Assembly: GCF_022539505.1 (NCBI RefSeq)
Contig: NC_061510.1
Span: forward strand, 280,424,715 to 280,488,714
DNA from: Lolium rigidum
Taxonomy: Eukaryota; Streptophyta; Magnoliopsida; Poales; Poaceae
Length of the DNA stretch: 64,000 nucleotides
Reading direction: 5' to 3'
The notes below the pieces were generated by a model. That model was not told where the DNA came from, ran no database searches, and was given only the letters and a program-made list of their open reading frames with translations. Both the position numbers and the translations under genes were made by a program. Positions 46,581 to 58,730 of this stretch are shown here, piece after piece. The stretch's first letter is position 1, and each line of letters starts with the position of its first letter.

Positions 46581-47883
46581 CACTACAAAAAAAGTTGCCA
46601 TGCCCGACGAAGTTGAAGTCGCGCCGTGGTTGCTGGTGCACCATGACCGACGATTTTGGGTCTCTCCGTGGTGCATGTCAAAACTTTTTTTCTCGTTTTT
46701 GACGCCACCTAGCCCGACGAAAGCGTCCAAAACGTCTCCTATGGTGGCCCGGGACGTGGTGCATCGCGAATTCTCGGGTTCGCCGGCCGAGTCGACGAAA
46801 ATCCGCACCGCCCAGGGATGTAGGGCCCAGATGGCAGCCTCTCTAGCATTGTTTTTTTCTCGATCGCGCCATCTCGTTCAACACTCTCCGATCAAGCCGT
46901 TTACGATGCAGGATCATGGGTCCCGCATGTGATCCTCTATGAACCAATTTTTTTTCTATTCTTGGATTTTTTTTGCCCTTTGAAACGATGAGGACGCTGT
47001 TGGCAGATCGGTCCCACATGTCATCCTCTATGAACAATAAAAATTTCCTTTGATGGATTTATTTTGAACCCCTAATTAAATTTTGGATATTTCCTTTTTT
47101 TTCTTTTGATCCCCTGCCGCCTTGGAATCGTTGAGGATGTTGCTGCCTCATGGGTCCCGCATGTCATCCTCTCAGAACGGTAAATGTTTCTTTTCTTGGA
47201 TTTTGTTTACCAAATGATTTTTGGCTTATTTTTCTTTCAATCTCCTGCCGCCTTTAAAACGTTGAGGACGCTGCTGGCTCATGGGTCCCCGATGTCAGCC
47301 TCCCCGTACAAGAAACATGTGATATATATCTTGATTATTTTGCAGACAATAAACAGTCCTTTTGCCTGTTGACCGGTCAAACGAGTGCATTCGGCCCGGC
47401 CCACATGATTAGTGGGCCGGCCCATTTAAATTTTGACCAGTCAACCTTAGAGGTTAGGGTCGGCCCACATAACTAATGGACCAGCCCAGCTATATAGTTG
47501 ACCGGTCAAACTAAGTCAGCTGGCCCGGCCCGCAAACTAAATGGGCCGGCCCGCTTAAGACGTGGCAGGCCTCGTGTGGGCCTACCATCTACCACGGGGT
47601 TTCAGCTGGTTAACGCTGTTAACTGCCAGTTAACGCCGTCTGCCACGTGTCAGTTTGCATGACATCAGCAGTCAACGGGCTCCCGAAAACACATCTGCAA
47701 CGGTCCGAATTTCCGTGGCGGAAGGGCGCCCGAACGTGACGGGCCGACAAAAACGTGGTAGGACTTTGCCTGACGCAGTTTCGACAACATAACCCATATC
47801 GTCGGGTTAGGCCCATAGGCGAGGAAAAATGGCCCTTAGTGGACGATTTTGGGACGTTTTCTATTTGAACTTTTCTCGTAGTG
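46581..47883. mobile_element. Non-autonomous CACTA element (1303 bp), complete
   Basis: Termini CACTACAAAAAAAG and CTTTTCTCGTAGTG (CACTAC on the other strand), flanked by a 3-bp duplication ATC (46578-46580 and 47884-47886), as expected for CACTA. No transposase ORF. The left half holds three to four imperfect tandem units with GGGTCCCGCATGTCATCC (46918, 47009, 47151, 47283). The right half has alternating GGGCCGGCCC stretches. Confidence 0.9.
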
Positions 47884-47931
47884 ATCATCATCAAGAATGC
47901 TAGATAAAGAAGGTGGGGATTCTTATGCTTG

Positions 47932-49524
47932 TGACGGTAAAGCACACGTCCGTTGGGAACCCCAAAAGGAAGGTATGATGAGTACATCAGCGAGTTTTCC
48001 CTCAGTAAGAAAACCAAGGTTATCGAACCAGTAGGAGATGAAGATCACGTGAAGGTTGTTGGTGAAGGAGTGTAGTGCGGCGCAACACCAGGAATTCCAA
48101 TGCCAACGTGGAACCTGCACAACACAATCAAACTACTTTGCCCCAACTTAACAGTGAGGTTGTCAATCTCACCGGCTTGCTGAAAACAAAGGATTAAACG
48201 TATGGTGTGGAAAATTATGTTTGCTTGCGAGAAAACAAAAGAGAACAATGATTGCGGTAGGTTGTATTTCAGATGTAAAAGAATGGACCGGGGTCCACAG
48301 TTTACTAGTGCTGTCTCTCCAGTAAGATAAATAACATGTTGGGTAAACAAATTACAGTTGGGCAATTGACAAATAGAGAGGGCATAACAATGCACATACA
48401 TATCATGATGACTATTATGAGATTTACTTAGGGTATTACGACAAAGAACATAGACCGCCATCCAGCATGCATCTATGCCTAAAAAGTTCACCTTCGGGTT
48501 AGCATCCGCACCCCTTCCAGTATTAAGTTGCAAACAACAGATAATTGCATTAAGTATTGTGCGTAATGTAAACAATACAAATATCCTTAGACAAAGCATT
48601 GATGTTTTATCCCTAGTGGCAACAGCACATCTACAACCTTAGGGGTTGTTGTCACTCCCCCAGATTCAATGGAGTCATGAACCCACTATCTAGCATAAAT
48701 ACCCCCTCTTGGAGTTACAAGTATCAACTTGGCCAGAGCCTCTACTAGCAACGGAGAGCATGCAAGATCATAAACAACATATATGATAGAACAATAATCA
48801 ACTTGACATAGTATTCCATATTCATCGGATCCCAACAAACACAACATGTAGCATTACAAATAGATGATCTTGATCATGATAGGCAGCTCACAAGATCTAA
48901 ACATGATGGCATAATAGGAGAAGACAACCATCTAGCTACTGCTATGGACCCATAATCCAAGGATGAACTACTCACGCATCAGTCCGGAGGCGGGCATGGT
49001 GATGTAGAGCCCTCCGGTGATGATCCCCTCTCCGGCAGGGTGCCGGAGGAGATCTTCTGAACCCCCCGAGATAGGGTTGACGGTGGCGGCGTCTCTGGAA
49101 CTGTTCTCGTATTTTGGCTCTCCGTGCTAGGGTTTTCGGGGACGAAGGAATAAATAGGAGAAGGGGCAGCGTCGGGGGAGCCAGGGGGCTCCCTCCCCAC
49201 ATGTCGGCGCGGCAGTGGGCCCCCCGCGCCACCCTATGGTGTGGGCCCCCTGCTGGCCTTCCTCGACTCTTATTCGGTCTTCTGGAACACTCCGTGGAAA
49301 ATAGGGCCGTGGGCTTTTGTTTCGTCCAATTCCGAGAATATTTGTAAACCAACTTTTCTGAAATCAAATACAGCAGAAAACAGGAACTGGCACTGTGGCA
49401 TCTTGTTAATAGGTTAGTCCCAGAAAATGCATAAAAACATTATAAAGTGTGAATAAAACATGTAGGTACTGTCATAAAACTAGCATGGAACATAAGAAAT
49501 TATAGATACGTTGGAGACGTATCA
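47932..49524 (-). mobile_element. Solo LTR of a gypsy-type family (1593 bp)
   Basis: Plus-strand ends TGACGGTAAAGC and GACGTATCA; on the minus strand it begins TGATACGTCTCCAACG, a start abundant in grass genomes. Flanks GCTTG (47927-47931) and GCTTA (49525-49529) match in four of five bases, supporting a single insertion. No internal region is present. It shares its sequence over most of its length with the LTR at 61829-63429. Confidence 0.8.
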
Positions 49525-49830
49525 GCTTACAGTACATCTGCTTCAGTAGTCATCGATATAGGAGCCGGCATACGCCGAGTGGTCCAGTGCTGGGGCCGGT
49601 GCCGCCGGGCTGGTCGCCGGGCCAGCTGGCAGCAACCGGACGCTGACACCGGGCGAAGGGCGCTGGCTCCTTGGAATCAGCTCGGTGTGCACCGGTGCCA
49701 GGGCCGGTCTGCGCCGGACCAGCCGGTGTGGCACCCGGTGCCGCCGAGCCGTACGCCGGCCAGAGCTTCCTTTGTTTTCTTCAAAGTGGGGGTCTTCCTT
49801 CACCTTCTTGTTTCAATAATACACCATTAT
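49525..49830. other. Probable remainder of the interrupted Sirevirus
   Basis: CCGG-rich DNA with repeated GCACCGGTGC and CCGGTGCACACCGA motifs, in keeping with a Sirevirus-type palindromic region. No coding domain identified. Confidence 0.4.
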
Positions 49831-49840
49831 GCCTGTTAGA

Positions 49841-50640
49841 CTAATACCTGAGAATAATCTTGTAGGCATGTATTAGTCCAAATACTCGAGCTACGGTGTC
49901 ATTGTAACCAAAATAATAGATGAGGGTAAAATACCCTTGCACTCCTAGTATGTCACCAGCCAGTCTGGCACAAGATATCCCGAGCGACCATCTGGAGCCG
50001 TGTGCATCCAGAAGCCATGACATCCCGTTGTCCCTCCGGCGAAAGAAGGGCCCAAAGCTGAACCCAATGTGCCACCATATGGAGAACCTGCAAAAAGTGA
50101 AAGGATTTTTTTTGTTAAAGATGGTATCATTTCTAACCCTCCATATAGACCAACATAAATCAGAAACCCCAATCCGGATAAAGGCCTTAGATTGTCTATC
50201 TACTCCATTCAACCAGTTACTAAACATATTAGTAATATTGGTTGGAGGTGGAAGATCATAAGTGAAATTGACCATACGCCAAAGAAGCTTAGCTAAAGGA
50301 CATTCAATAAAGAGGTGTTGAATAGTCTCCTGTTCCCCGCAGAAAACACATTTCGTACACCCATTCTAGTGACGTTTAGCTAAATTATCTTTAGATAACA
50401 GAACGCTTGTTACTCAAGAACCACATAAAAATCTTTATTTTAAGAGGAACTTTCACCTTCGAGAGATACTTCCGCAAAAAAGGGGTATGGTCATTCATAA
50501 TATCCTCATACATAAACTTCACCGTAAACAAACCATTGGATGTCAGATCCCAGACAAAACGATCACTCTCTTCATTCAAGTTGACCGCCATCAGTTTTCG
50601 ACATAATTGTAACTATGAAGTCCATTTGTTACCACTCACA
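49841..50640 (-). pseudogene. LINE ORF2 fragment (zf-RVT)
   Basis: Minus-strand LINE C-terminal domain in two frames: VWDLTSNGLFTVKFMYEDIM and LRKYLSKVKVPLKIKIFMWF (50391-50591), then CVFCGEQETIQHLFIECPLA (about 50310) and NWLNGVDRQSKAFIRIGVSD (49841-50275). It is closely related to the LINE at 56115. Both ends are truncated; no poly-A tail or duplication found. Confidence 0.85.
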
Positions 50641-52151
50641 CCCGTCGGAAAGTAATATTCAGCGGGGTTTGGGCTAACACATGGGCTACTGTTACATGGG
50701 CTAACTTAATACTTGTCTGCCAACTAATTTAAACTCCACCTTCAGTGACCAATATATGGTAAATTGGTAGAAATTCGACTTGTTTGTTTCACGTCTCAAC
50801 ATTGTGAAATTCTATCATCGTATTGCTAAAAAGGGCGGGCGCTGCAAAGCGTGCTATCATAGTCTAGTCTGTTGTAAAACTGGAACAAATAGGTGTACAT
50901 ATGGACAACCACATTGCACCAACCATATCAATATTAAACATAGATTTTTTTTTATCATAAATACTAACTTCAAGTTTACCACATCTATTTCATAAAACAA
51001 ACATAAAAGTCTTAAATAACAACCACAAATGTAGGGAGATTATGTGTTTTTTTGTTATTCAAAATTAGACCATTATCACAAGGTTCTTCGAGATTAGACC
51101 ATACATTTATTGGGACAACTTCTCATGATTGTAATGAACTTGTTATTATCTAATTTGTATAGATGCAAAACTTGGATTTGATGGCATGCAAGCTAACTAA
51201 TCCCTAGAACGCATATGGGTGTAATTCCAAGCTGTGTAGTATTTTACAAATATACGCAACGATATCATCAATAAAATTGCAAACAAATGTTCTATATCCA
51301 TTTTTGCCTTGTTGTTCACTGAGGTTTGTGCAACTAACTCACTTTGAAAAGTGCAATCAGGTTCTATGAGTCTTCCCATTTTCTTGATATTTAATGCAGT
51401 GCACTTTTGTATAGTGTGGTTGCATTTTTTTTAGGAAATGTGCAACTATAAGTTGATGAAAGTGAAACCAACGGTTATATAAATATATTCTTCATTTTTT
51501 GTCTGTTTATTTACTTCGCACTTCTTGTGGCACCATAATTGTACTTTCTTGAAATATGCAACTAACTCGTCGAGAAAAGTAAAATTAGGGATCTATACAT
51601 CGATTACTTCCGCTGATTTTGAATTACAAAGATAAATAACAAATGCAACACAAAACACGTCTATTGGGAATTTACAAAATCTTCGTCAATTGAGTAATAG
51701 ACATAGCCTTCGTTTGTTTGTAATGCAGCTTATGTTCTTTCTTCCTCACTAATGAAATGAGGCAAACATTTTCTCCCTTTGAAAAAGGTATCATAGTCCT
51801 TTCTTCATCTTCATGGACCTTCTAAATGTCGAGTCCTAAAGGTGATATGAGTCACACCAACTTTTGCAGTACCCCACGAGAACAACCAATTTCAGGCCTT
51901 ACACACACACAAAAAAAAATCTACTGAAATGCATGTCATTTTTATTTTGTGCACGCTCTGCAAACTAAAACTCAAGTACCTATCAGTGTTGCTTCTTTTA
52001 GGAACTTATCAATGTGACAATGTGTGTTGCTTAACACAACTCCTAGTATTGTGCATCCGAAACGAAAACAAACTTGCACGGCACGACCCCAATGCTGTCG
52101 ACACACGCATCTCCGGCCACGCGCAGATCGACCACGAGGCGCTACTGCCTA
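50641..52151. other. Upstream region of polygalacturonase 2
   Basis: AT-rich, no gene seen. 51280-51590 shares several phrases with 42480-43060 downstream of polygalacturonase 1. No clear TATA box was identified near the start. Confidence 0.5.
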
Positions 52152-53597
52152 ATGCCGGCACGGCGCTCCAACCTCGCTCTCCTCGCCCACCTGTGCGTGT
52201 CACTCGCCGCCGTGGCTAGAGGCGCCGCCGCGACGTCCTACAGCGTCGTCGACTACGGCGCCGTTGCCGACGGCCGGACGGACTGCGCCAGCGCGTTCCT
52301 CAGCGCGTGGGCCGCGGCGTGCGCGGCGGAGGGCTCGGCCTCGGTGGTCGTGCCGGCAGGCGAGTTCTTGGTGTCCAGGGCGAGGTTCAGCGGGCCGTGC
52401 CGGAGCGGCGCGGTGACCGTGGACATCGCGGGCACGGTGCTCGCGCCCGTGCCGTACGCCGGCGTGCAGCTCTGGATCGTGTTCCAGAACGTGGACGGGG
52501 TGTCCATCAACGGCGGCACGCTAGACGGCAGGGGCCAGGCGTACTGGGCGTGCCGGAGAGCCGGCGGCGGCTCGTCATGCCCCGTCGCCACCAGGGTCAG
52601 TCAGTGCTTTCTTCCAGATAAAATAGAACGATAATGTTAACATTGAGTCATTGACTGGGCGTTGGAACGCAGTCGTTGACGATATACCGGTCTAGGAACG
52701 TGCTGGTCCGAGGCCTGACGTCGCTGAACAGCGCCGGCATCCACGTGACGGTCCAGTCGAGCGCCGGCGTGGCGATAGTGGACACGGCGGTGTCGGCGCC
52801 GGGGGACAGCCCCAACACGGACGGCATCCACATCAAGCAGTCGAGCGACGTCACCGTCCGGAACGCCAGGATCGGCACCGGCGACGACTGCATCTCCATG
52901 GTCGAGGGCTCGTCGGACGTGTGGATTCAAGGCGTCAGCTGCGGCCCGGGGCACGGCATCAGGTACTCGTGACCAGCTCGAATTGTGCATGTCGACTGTC
53001 TTTTTAGTGTACTACAATAATCTGGTCTGTCTGTCCGTCAGTATTGGGAGCCTGGGCGACACGCCGGAGCAGCTGGCTGTGCGGAACATCACTGTCAGGG
53101 CCGTGACGCTCGCCGGGACGACCAACGGGCTGCGGATCAAGACGTGGGCCAAGGCGAACAGCGGGCTCGTCGACGGCGTCGCCTTCTCCGACGTCGTCAT
53201 GAGGGACGTCCGGAACCCGATCATCGTTGACCAGAACTACTGCCCCGGCAATGTCAGCTGCCCCACCGAGGTACTGCTCCCGACTAGACCGGTAAGACTG
53301 AATTCTCGGGGAATGCTTGCTGACAGTGCGTGTGTCTTGTTTCAGGGATCGGGGATCAAGATCACTAATGTCTCATTCACCGACGTCGTTGGGACGTCGG
53401 CGACGCTGGTGGCGGTGCGGTTCGACTGCAGCCCGAGCCGGCCATGCACCGGAATCACCATGCGCAACGTCCGGCTGAGCTACGCGGAGCAGCCGGGAGC
53501 GGCCGAGTCGCTCTGCCGGAATGCGCATGGAGTTGCGTATGGGCAGGTTGTTCCACCGAATTGCCTGGCTGACCAGGAAATGCTTTGCTACAAGTGA
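52152..53597 (+). CDS. Polygalacturonase (GH28), paralogue of the gene at 40757
   Basis: Exons 52152-52595, 52673-52962, 53042-53270 and 53346-53597 give 404 residues; introns are 77, 79 and 75 bp, all GT-AG, in the same phases as the gene at 40757. An in-frame ATG at 52074 would add 26 basic residues, so the ATG at 52152 was chosen because it is directly followed by a signal peptide (about residues 1-27). The GH28 signatures are intact: NTD (196-198), DD (219-220), GHG with His 242, and RIK (276-278). The C-terminal tail is longer than in the paralogue. A secreted pectin hydrolase, probably exo-acting by resemblance. Confidence 0.92.
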
Positions 53598-53674
53598 GAT
53601 AAGGAAATGAATTTGTTGTCCAACATCATTCTTCCATTGCCTAAAGCGAAACTGTTTTCAGTCATTCGGACAGG

Positions 53675-55330
53675 TTTTTTTTTTAAAACTTCCACGGATC
53701 TATTAATAATCATCAATGTCAAGAGCCTCAAAATTAATAAAATACAATAGGTCATTATACCATCTAGCGACGACTAGAAATATTAATGCGAGCTAAAAGC
53801 TCGCCGCCGTCCTCGCTGAAAGGATCGTATGCCGCACCTAGAAGGGGGGTGTGAATAGGTGCTAACCAATTTTTAGTTCTTTTTCAATTTAGGCTTGACA
53901 CAAAGGTAAATTCTCTAGATATGCAACTATGTGAATTTACCTATATGACAATGTCAACGACTAAGCAAGATATAGCAACGCAATATAGAGGAGATAAAAG
54001 ATAGAGGTAACCGAGAGTGGAGCACACGGAGACACGGAGTTGATTCCCGTAGTTCCCTTCCTTTGTAAGAAGGTACGTCTACGTTTGGAGGAGTGTGGTC
54101 GTTACGAAAGCCAGACCAACAGTCACGAAGACTTCACTAAGGTCTCCTGTGAGCAACGCCACGAAGGCCTAGCCCACTTCCACTAAGGGATTTCCTCGAG
54201 GCGGAAACCGGGCCTTTACAAAGTTCTTGGGGCACACATCCACAACCAAATTGGAGGCTCCCAAATCTATAACAACACAACAATCAACAACAATACATCA
54301 ACAACAAACAACTAGGGATCCAAAGAGGAACACTAGCAAAGGGGCCCTCAAGCATATGAGGGGGAAATGTAAATCGCTTCGGTGAGGATGTAGATCGGTG
54401 TCTTCTCCTTCGAATCTCCAAAGATCAAGAGCTTTGTTGGGTGAGGGAGGAGATCTTGCAAATCTTGAGTTCTTGAGGTGGCTCTAATGGTGGTGAGGCT
54501 TGGCAGATTTTTGTGCAATGATTGAGCAAGGAGCAAGGTAGAAGAAGGGGGGTATAAATACCCCCTCCAAAAATCCAGCCGTTGGAGTCTTCGAGGGCCG
54601 GATAATCCGGCCTAAGTTGGGGCCGGATAATCCGCCCCCGCCAAAAATCCGGCCCTGGGAAAAATCCGGGCAAATGTCCGGCCAAAAGTCCGGCCCATGT
54701 CCAGGGCCGTACTGAGCCGCGTCGCCTCTAGTCCTTAGCCATTTTTTGGGGGCCCGGATATTTCGAAAATATCCGGCCCGGATTATCCGGCCTAGGGGAA
54801 AATCCGGGCAAATGTCCGGCCAATTATCCGGCCCCTGTCTAGGGAAGTACTGAGCCACATTGCCTCGAGTCCTTAGCCAAAAATTGGGGGCCGGATATTT
54901 TGCAAATATCCGGCCCGGATTATCCGGTCTGGTGAACTTTTTCAGCTTTCTTTTGACTCGTCTTTTCCACACAAGTCACACATATTCATGTACCTATATA
55001 CACCCTGCACCACTTCATCAAACATTAGAGTATCACATACACTGACATCAAACACTCAAAACATATTGTGAGAGATGTTCTTTCACTCGCCCCTTCATCA
55101 CCGGAGTCGGGTAAAACTTGCTGTAGTCTAGCTTGTTATATTAGACCAATGAAAATTTATCATGCTATGAACTCAAAGGACTGACCTAGACATGCAGTAG
55201 AGCAGCAACCATCGCTAATAATCACAACCATAGATCGAAAGATACTAACCTAAAACTACATCGACGAAGACAAAAATCATCCGAATCCTAGCTAGCCACA
55301 CGAATCCATGCGCGGTTGAAAGCAAGGATA
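53675..55330 (-). repeat. Dispersed repeat (LINE-tail-like), split by the solo LTR
   Basis: Begins with a T-run (53675-53684) followed by CTTCCACGGATCTATTAATA and continues, after the solo LTR, from 55091 to about 55330. The T-run at the left suggests a poly-A-tailed element on the minus strand. No coding domain seen; class undetermined. Confidence 0.4.
53817..55085 (-). mobile_element. Sirevirus solo LTR (1269 bp)
   Basis: Reverse complement of the LTR at 6856-8107, with the same ends (TGAAAGGATC on the plus strand at 53817, GATGTTCTTTCA at 55085). It is flanked by a perfect 5-bp duplication CTCGC (53812-53816 and 55086-55090), proving a simple insertion and later loss of the interior. It keeps the GCCGGATAATCCGGCC palindromes (54597-54940). 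Confidence 0.95.
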
Positions 55331-55499
55331 GAGCGGGGAGGAACTTATTCATGATGTTGAATCCTTTTGTTTACTGGGAGCTGAATCTTATCTCCTCCAA
55401 CCCGGTTCTTATTTTTGCGTATGTGGTTGGGTTGCAAGAGTTGACTTTTAAACTCATCTTCCTTTAAAAGGGAATAGACCTAGATCTCTGCATCGGTTA

Positions 55500-56110
55500 A
55501 TGTTTGAATGAAAATGTTGTCAAACCGTAGCACTTTTTGACAATACAATTTGGAATGCAAGTTATCAATCTTTTAAAGTTGTGGCACACGGTGGATAGGT
55601 TTGAAAAGCGTTGGTGGCAAAGTTATGGCAATTGGAAGCTTTGTAACTGGAATCGAGAATCCGCCGCACACCTTCTCTTCAATTGTTGTTTTCTGAGAAG
55701 GGTGTGGTCAAACATGAAAGGGTGGTTTGGCCTTCATGACGCCGATCCGGGTTTGTGCCATGAAGCTTTAGTCTCCAATATTGTTGGAGATCCTTTGTCC
55801 AAAAGCAAGGATAGTCTAGGAAAGTGATGGCTTCCCTAGCCATGCTTGTCTCAGGGGAGGAGTGGAAGGAGAAAAAAATGCTTGTGTCTTCCAAAATCAC
55901 TTGTCGACCGCGATGGTGGCGCAAATCAGGGAGGAAGCGCCTTTATGGTCGAAAGCCGAAGCAAAATATGTTAGTATTGTAATGCCGCGAGACTAGATGT
56001 TTTGTTTCTCGCCTTGCCTCTTGTCTTGATCCTTGTTTCTGTAATACACTAAAAATCCTTTGTATCCGTGTAATTTCTTCTTTATTTTGTAAAGAAGTTT
56101 GCATAGCTTT
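55500..56110 (+). pseudogene. LINE 3' fragment (zf-RVT end)
   Basis: Plus-strand codons include AHLLFNCCFLRRVWSNMKGW (about 55660-55720) and, in another frame, VFQNHLSTAMVAQIREEAPLW (55890-55950). These correspond to the end of a LINE ORF2. Frame breaks near 55830. It abuts the next LINE at 56110, so the boundary is not certain. Confidence 0.65.
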
Positions 56111-56114
56111 TTGT

Positions 56115-57545
56115 ACAAGTGGAGGCATTGTGATTGTGAGTATGTCATCCTTTTTGGAGATTCCGGTAGGAGTAAGAAAGAGACTTGATTTTTATCGGTC
56201 TCGCTTCTTTTGGCAATCAGATGAGCATAAGAAGAAATATAGATTGTCTCGTTGGAATATAATTTGTAGACCTAAGGATCAAGGGGGTTTAGGTATTGAA
56301 GTCCTTGAACTGAAAAATAAATGTTTGCTAAGTAAATGGCTTTTCAAATTATTAACTGAGGAAGGAGTGTGGCAACAATTGCTACACAATAAGTATCTCA
56401 AGCATAAGACTTTAGCCCAGGTTGAGGATAGACCCACTGATTCCCCATTTTGGAAGGGATTAATGCGGGTTAAGACTGAATTTTTTAAGAGGGGCAAATT
56501 TAAGGTAGGAGATGGGTCGAGGATTAGGTTTTGGGAAGATATATGGTTGGGTGATGTGCCGTTAGCGCAACAATATCCGTCTCTCTATAATATTGTCCAA
56601 AGAAAAAATGTGTTGGTATCTACGGTTTTGAGGCAAGTGCCTATTAACATTGGTTTTAGGAGATCTCTAAATGAACATAAGTGGAATCGGTGGCTGCATC
56701 TATATGAGTGTTTAATGTCTGTGCATCTTACTAATGAAAATGATAAGTTTATTTGGAACTTAACAGAGTCGGGTGTGTTCTCAGTTAAATCTATGTACTT
56801 GGATCTTATGAATGGACATACTAGATTTTTGCGCAAATACCTTTGGAAGATCAAAATTCCGCTAAAGATTAAAAATTTTATGTGGTTCCTTAGTAATAAG
56901 GTGCTGTTAACTAAGGATAATTTGCTAAAGAGAAAGTGGGCAGGTTGTCAAAAATGTTGCTTCTGTGATGAGAATGAGAACATTGATCATCTGTTTATTT
57001 TCTGCCCGTTCGCAAAACTAATTTGGAGGATGGTTTTCTTTTCTTATAACATACCTCCTCCATCCAACATTAATAATATGTTCGGTAATTGGTTGAATGG
57101 AGTGCCTAAAGAAGATAAGGAACGAATTCGTATTGGTGTTTCTGCAATTTGTTGGTCGATATGGACTAGTAGGAATGATATTGTGTTTAATAAACAGAAG
57201 GGAACCAATTTTTTGCAGGTTATTCTTCGTGCGGTGCATTGGATACAGGTATGGGCATACCTACTTCCGGAGGACCAGCGGGATATTATGGCTACTGGAT
57301 GCAACCATCTTGCGACGGTCACTCGGGACTGTTATTTCCGAGCTACTTGGATGGCGACATATTAGAAGAATTGAAGATGGATAGTTTTTGTATACTTTTC
57401 ATCTTTGTTTGGTTGGTTCTTGTCTCGACTTTAGATACGGCATGATTGTAATAAGTACGCACTTTGAACATCTTTTAAATAAATGAAAGGGTTGTGTGCA
57501 TCGATTGATGCAGAGGCCGGGGCTATGCTCCTATATCGGAAAAAA
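56115..57545 (+). mobile_element. 5'-truncated LINE with open ORF2 C-terminus
   Basis: The frame 56130-57365 (411 codons) has no stop and encodes the end of LINE ORF2: VGVRKRLDFYRSRFFWQ, LGIEVLELKNKCLLSKWLFK, FWEDIWLGDVPL, the zinc knuckle CCFCDENENIDHLFIFCPF, and ICWSIWTSRNDIVFNKQ. A 3' UTR follows with AATAAATGAAAG (57477) and a short A-run at about 57539-57546, so the 3' end is intact. The reverse transcriptase domain itself is missing. No target duplication found. Confidence 0.88.
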
Positions 57546-57546
57546 A

Positions 57547-58300
57547 ATGTCAAGACTAACTGGGTGAACTGGCATGAGTGACGATCGCATGGAGCAACAG
57601 AGGTCACAAATTTTATTTCTAGGTCCCAAATTTAACCACGAAATATAAAATATATCTTACAAAATGATTAGGAAGCTTAGATGTTATACTTTCTAATGAT
57701 TTGTATGTTGTATACTTAATATTATATTTGCCAACTTAATAAGAGAAATACATGTAAGCTCTATAAACTCGGATGAAGGCAATACAAAGATATAAGTAGG
57801 AGGAAGGTAGTACAAAGATGACATACTTTGTCGAGAAAAGAAAGATGACATGAAAGCAAAAGTAGAAATGAAGCGGATTTCTTGAGAGATCACGGAACGA
57901 GAAGCAGGACACGCCCCACTGCCGTTCCACTGCCAGTCGTTGCACAGCCCCAGTAGGAAGCCGTTTTCGTCGTCTGCGTACTCTACGCCCCGTATATAGG
58001 CCACGGATTGGGTCGCGCAGGAGGAATCATACGGAGGACACGACACCCACCAGTGCGCTCCGCCTCGATCCAATCCCGCGGCCACCTCCCGGCCCCACTC
58101 CCCCTGCTCGTCCCTCTTCCTACGCCCGGCCCATACACCCGCAGCCAGACGAGCGTCACGTGTCGGGTCTACGCACGCGGGCCGGTCCGTACACCGGGTC
58201 CACACGCCCTCCGGGCCAGTCACCTCCCTCCTCGATCGGAGGCGGAGCGTGGCCGCGGCGCCGATCCCCCGTGGAGGCCTCTGTCGCGCGCGCCCCAAAT
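57547..58300. other. Promoter region of the LARP6-like gene
   Basis: AT-rich up to 57900, then increasingly GC-rich. No gene seen. A TATA-like AAATAAATATCC at about 58296-58307 lies 185-195 bp before the ATG at 58492, followed by a C-rich leader. Confidence 0.5.
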
Positions 58301-58491
58301 AAATATCCCACCTCGCCGGCGCCCGCGACCTCCGACTTCGTGAGCTCCCCTTCTCCGCCGCTCGCCCGAACCCTAACCAGCTAGTGTCTGCTCCACGCTC
58401 CCGGTCACTGACCACTACCGCCGCTCCGCTACCTCGGCAGCGCCAGCTCAAGCTCCCGCTGCTGGCGCCGAAACCCTAAGCTCAAGCTCCG

Positions 58492-58730
58492 ATGCCGGAT
58501 CCGGCGGCGTGGGAGGAGCCGCAGCCGCTCCCGGGGGCGCTCTCGCGGAGCAGCTCCGCCAGCCGGCTCAACGCGCAGGCGCCGGAGTTCGTGCCGCGCC
58601 CGCCCGTGCCCGTGCAGCCCGCCGTGATCCACGTCTTCGCCGGCCCGCCCCCGCCACCGCCCGCCTCCTTCTTCGTGGCCGGCCCGCCGCCACCGCCCCG
58701 GCCCCCGCCGCCCTTCGAGTACTACGCGGC
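58492..58730 (+). pseudogene. LARP6-like first exon with PAM2 motif, cut off by an LTR
   Basis: The start of a La-related protein 6-like or PABP-interacting protein. A PAM2 motif (SRLNAQAPEFVPRP, about residues 24-37), which binds the MLLE domain of poly(A)-binding protein, is followed by Pro-rich segments (PPPPPPASFF, PPPPPRPPPP) and FEYYAAA. The La and RRM domains are absent: at about 58730 the sequence changes to an Angela-like copia LTR. The ORF runs 14 codons into that LTR and stops at 58764. The rest of the gene may lie beyond the window, or have been lost. LARP6 versus other PAM2 proteins is inferred. Confidence 0.65.

Noticed and set aside
57693..58451. 252-codon minus-strand frame upstream of the LARP6-like gene
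   Set aside because: Arg-rich translation of the GC-rich promoter and leader; no domain and no good start.
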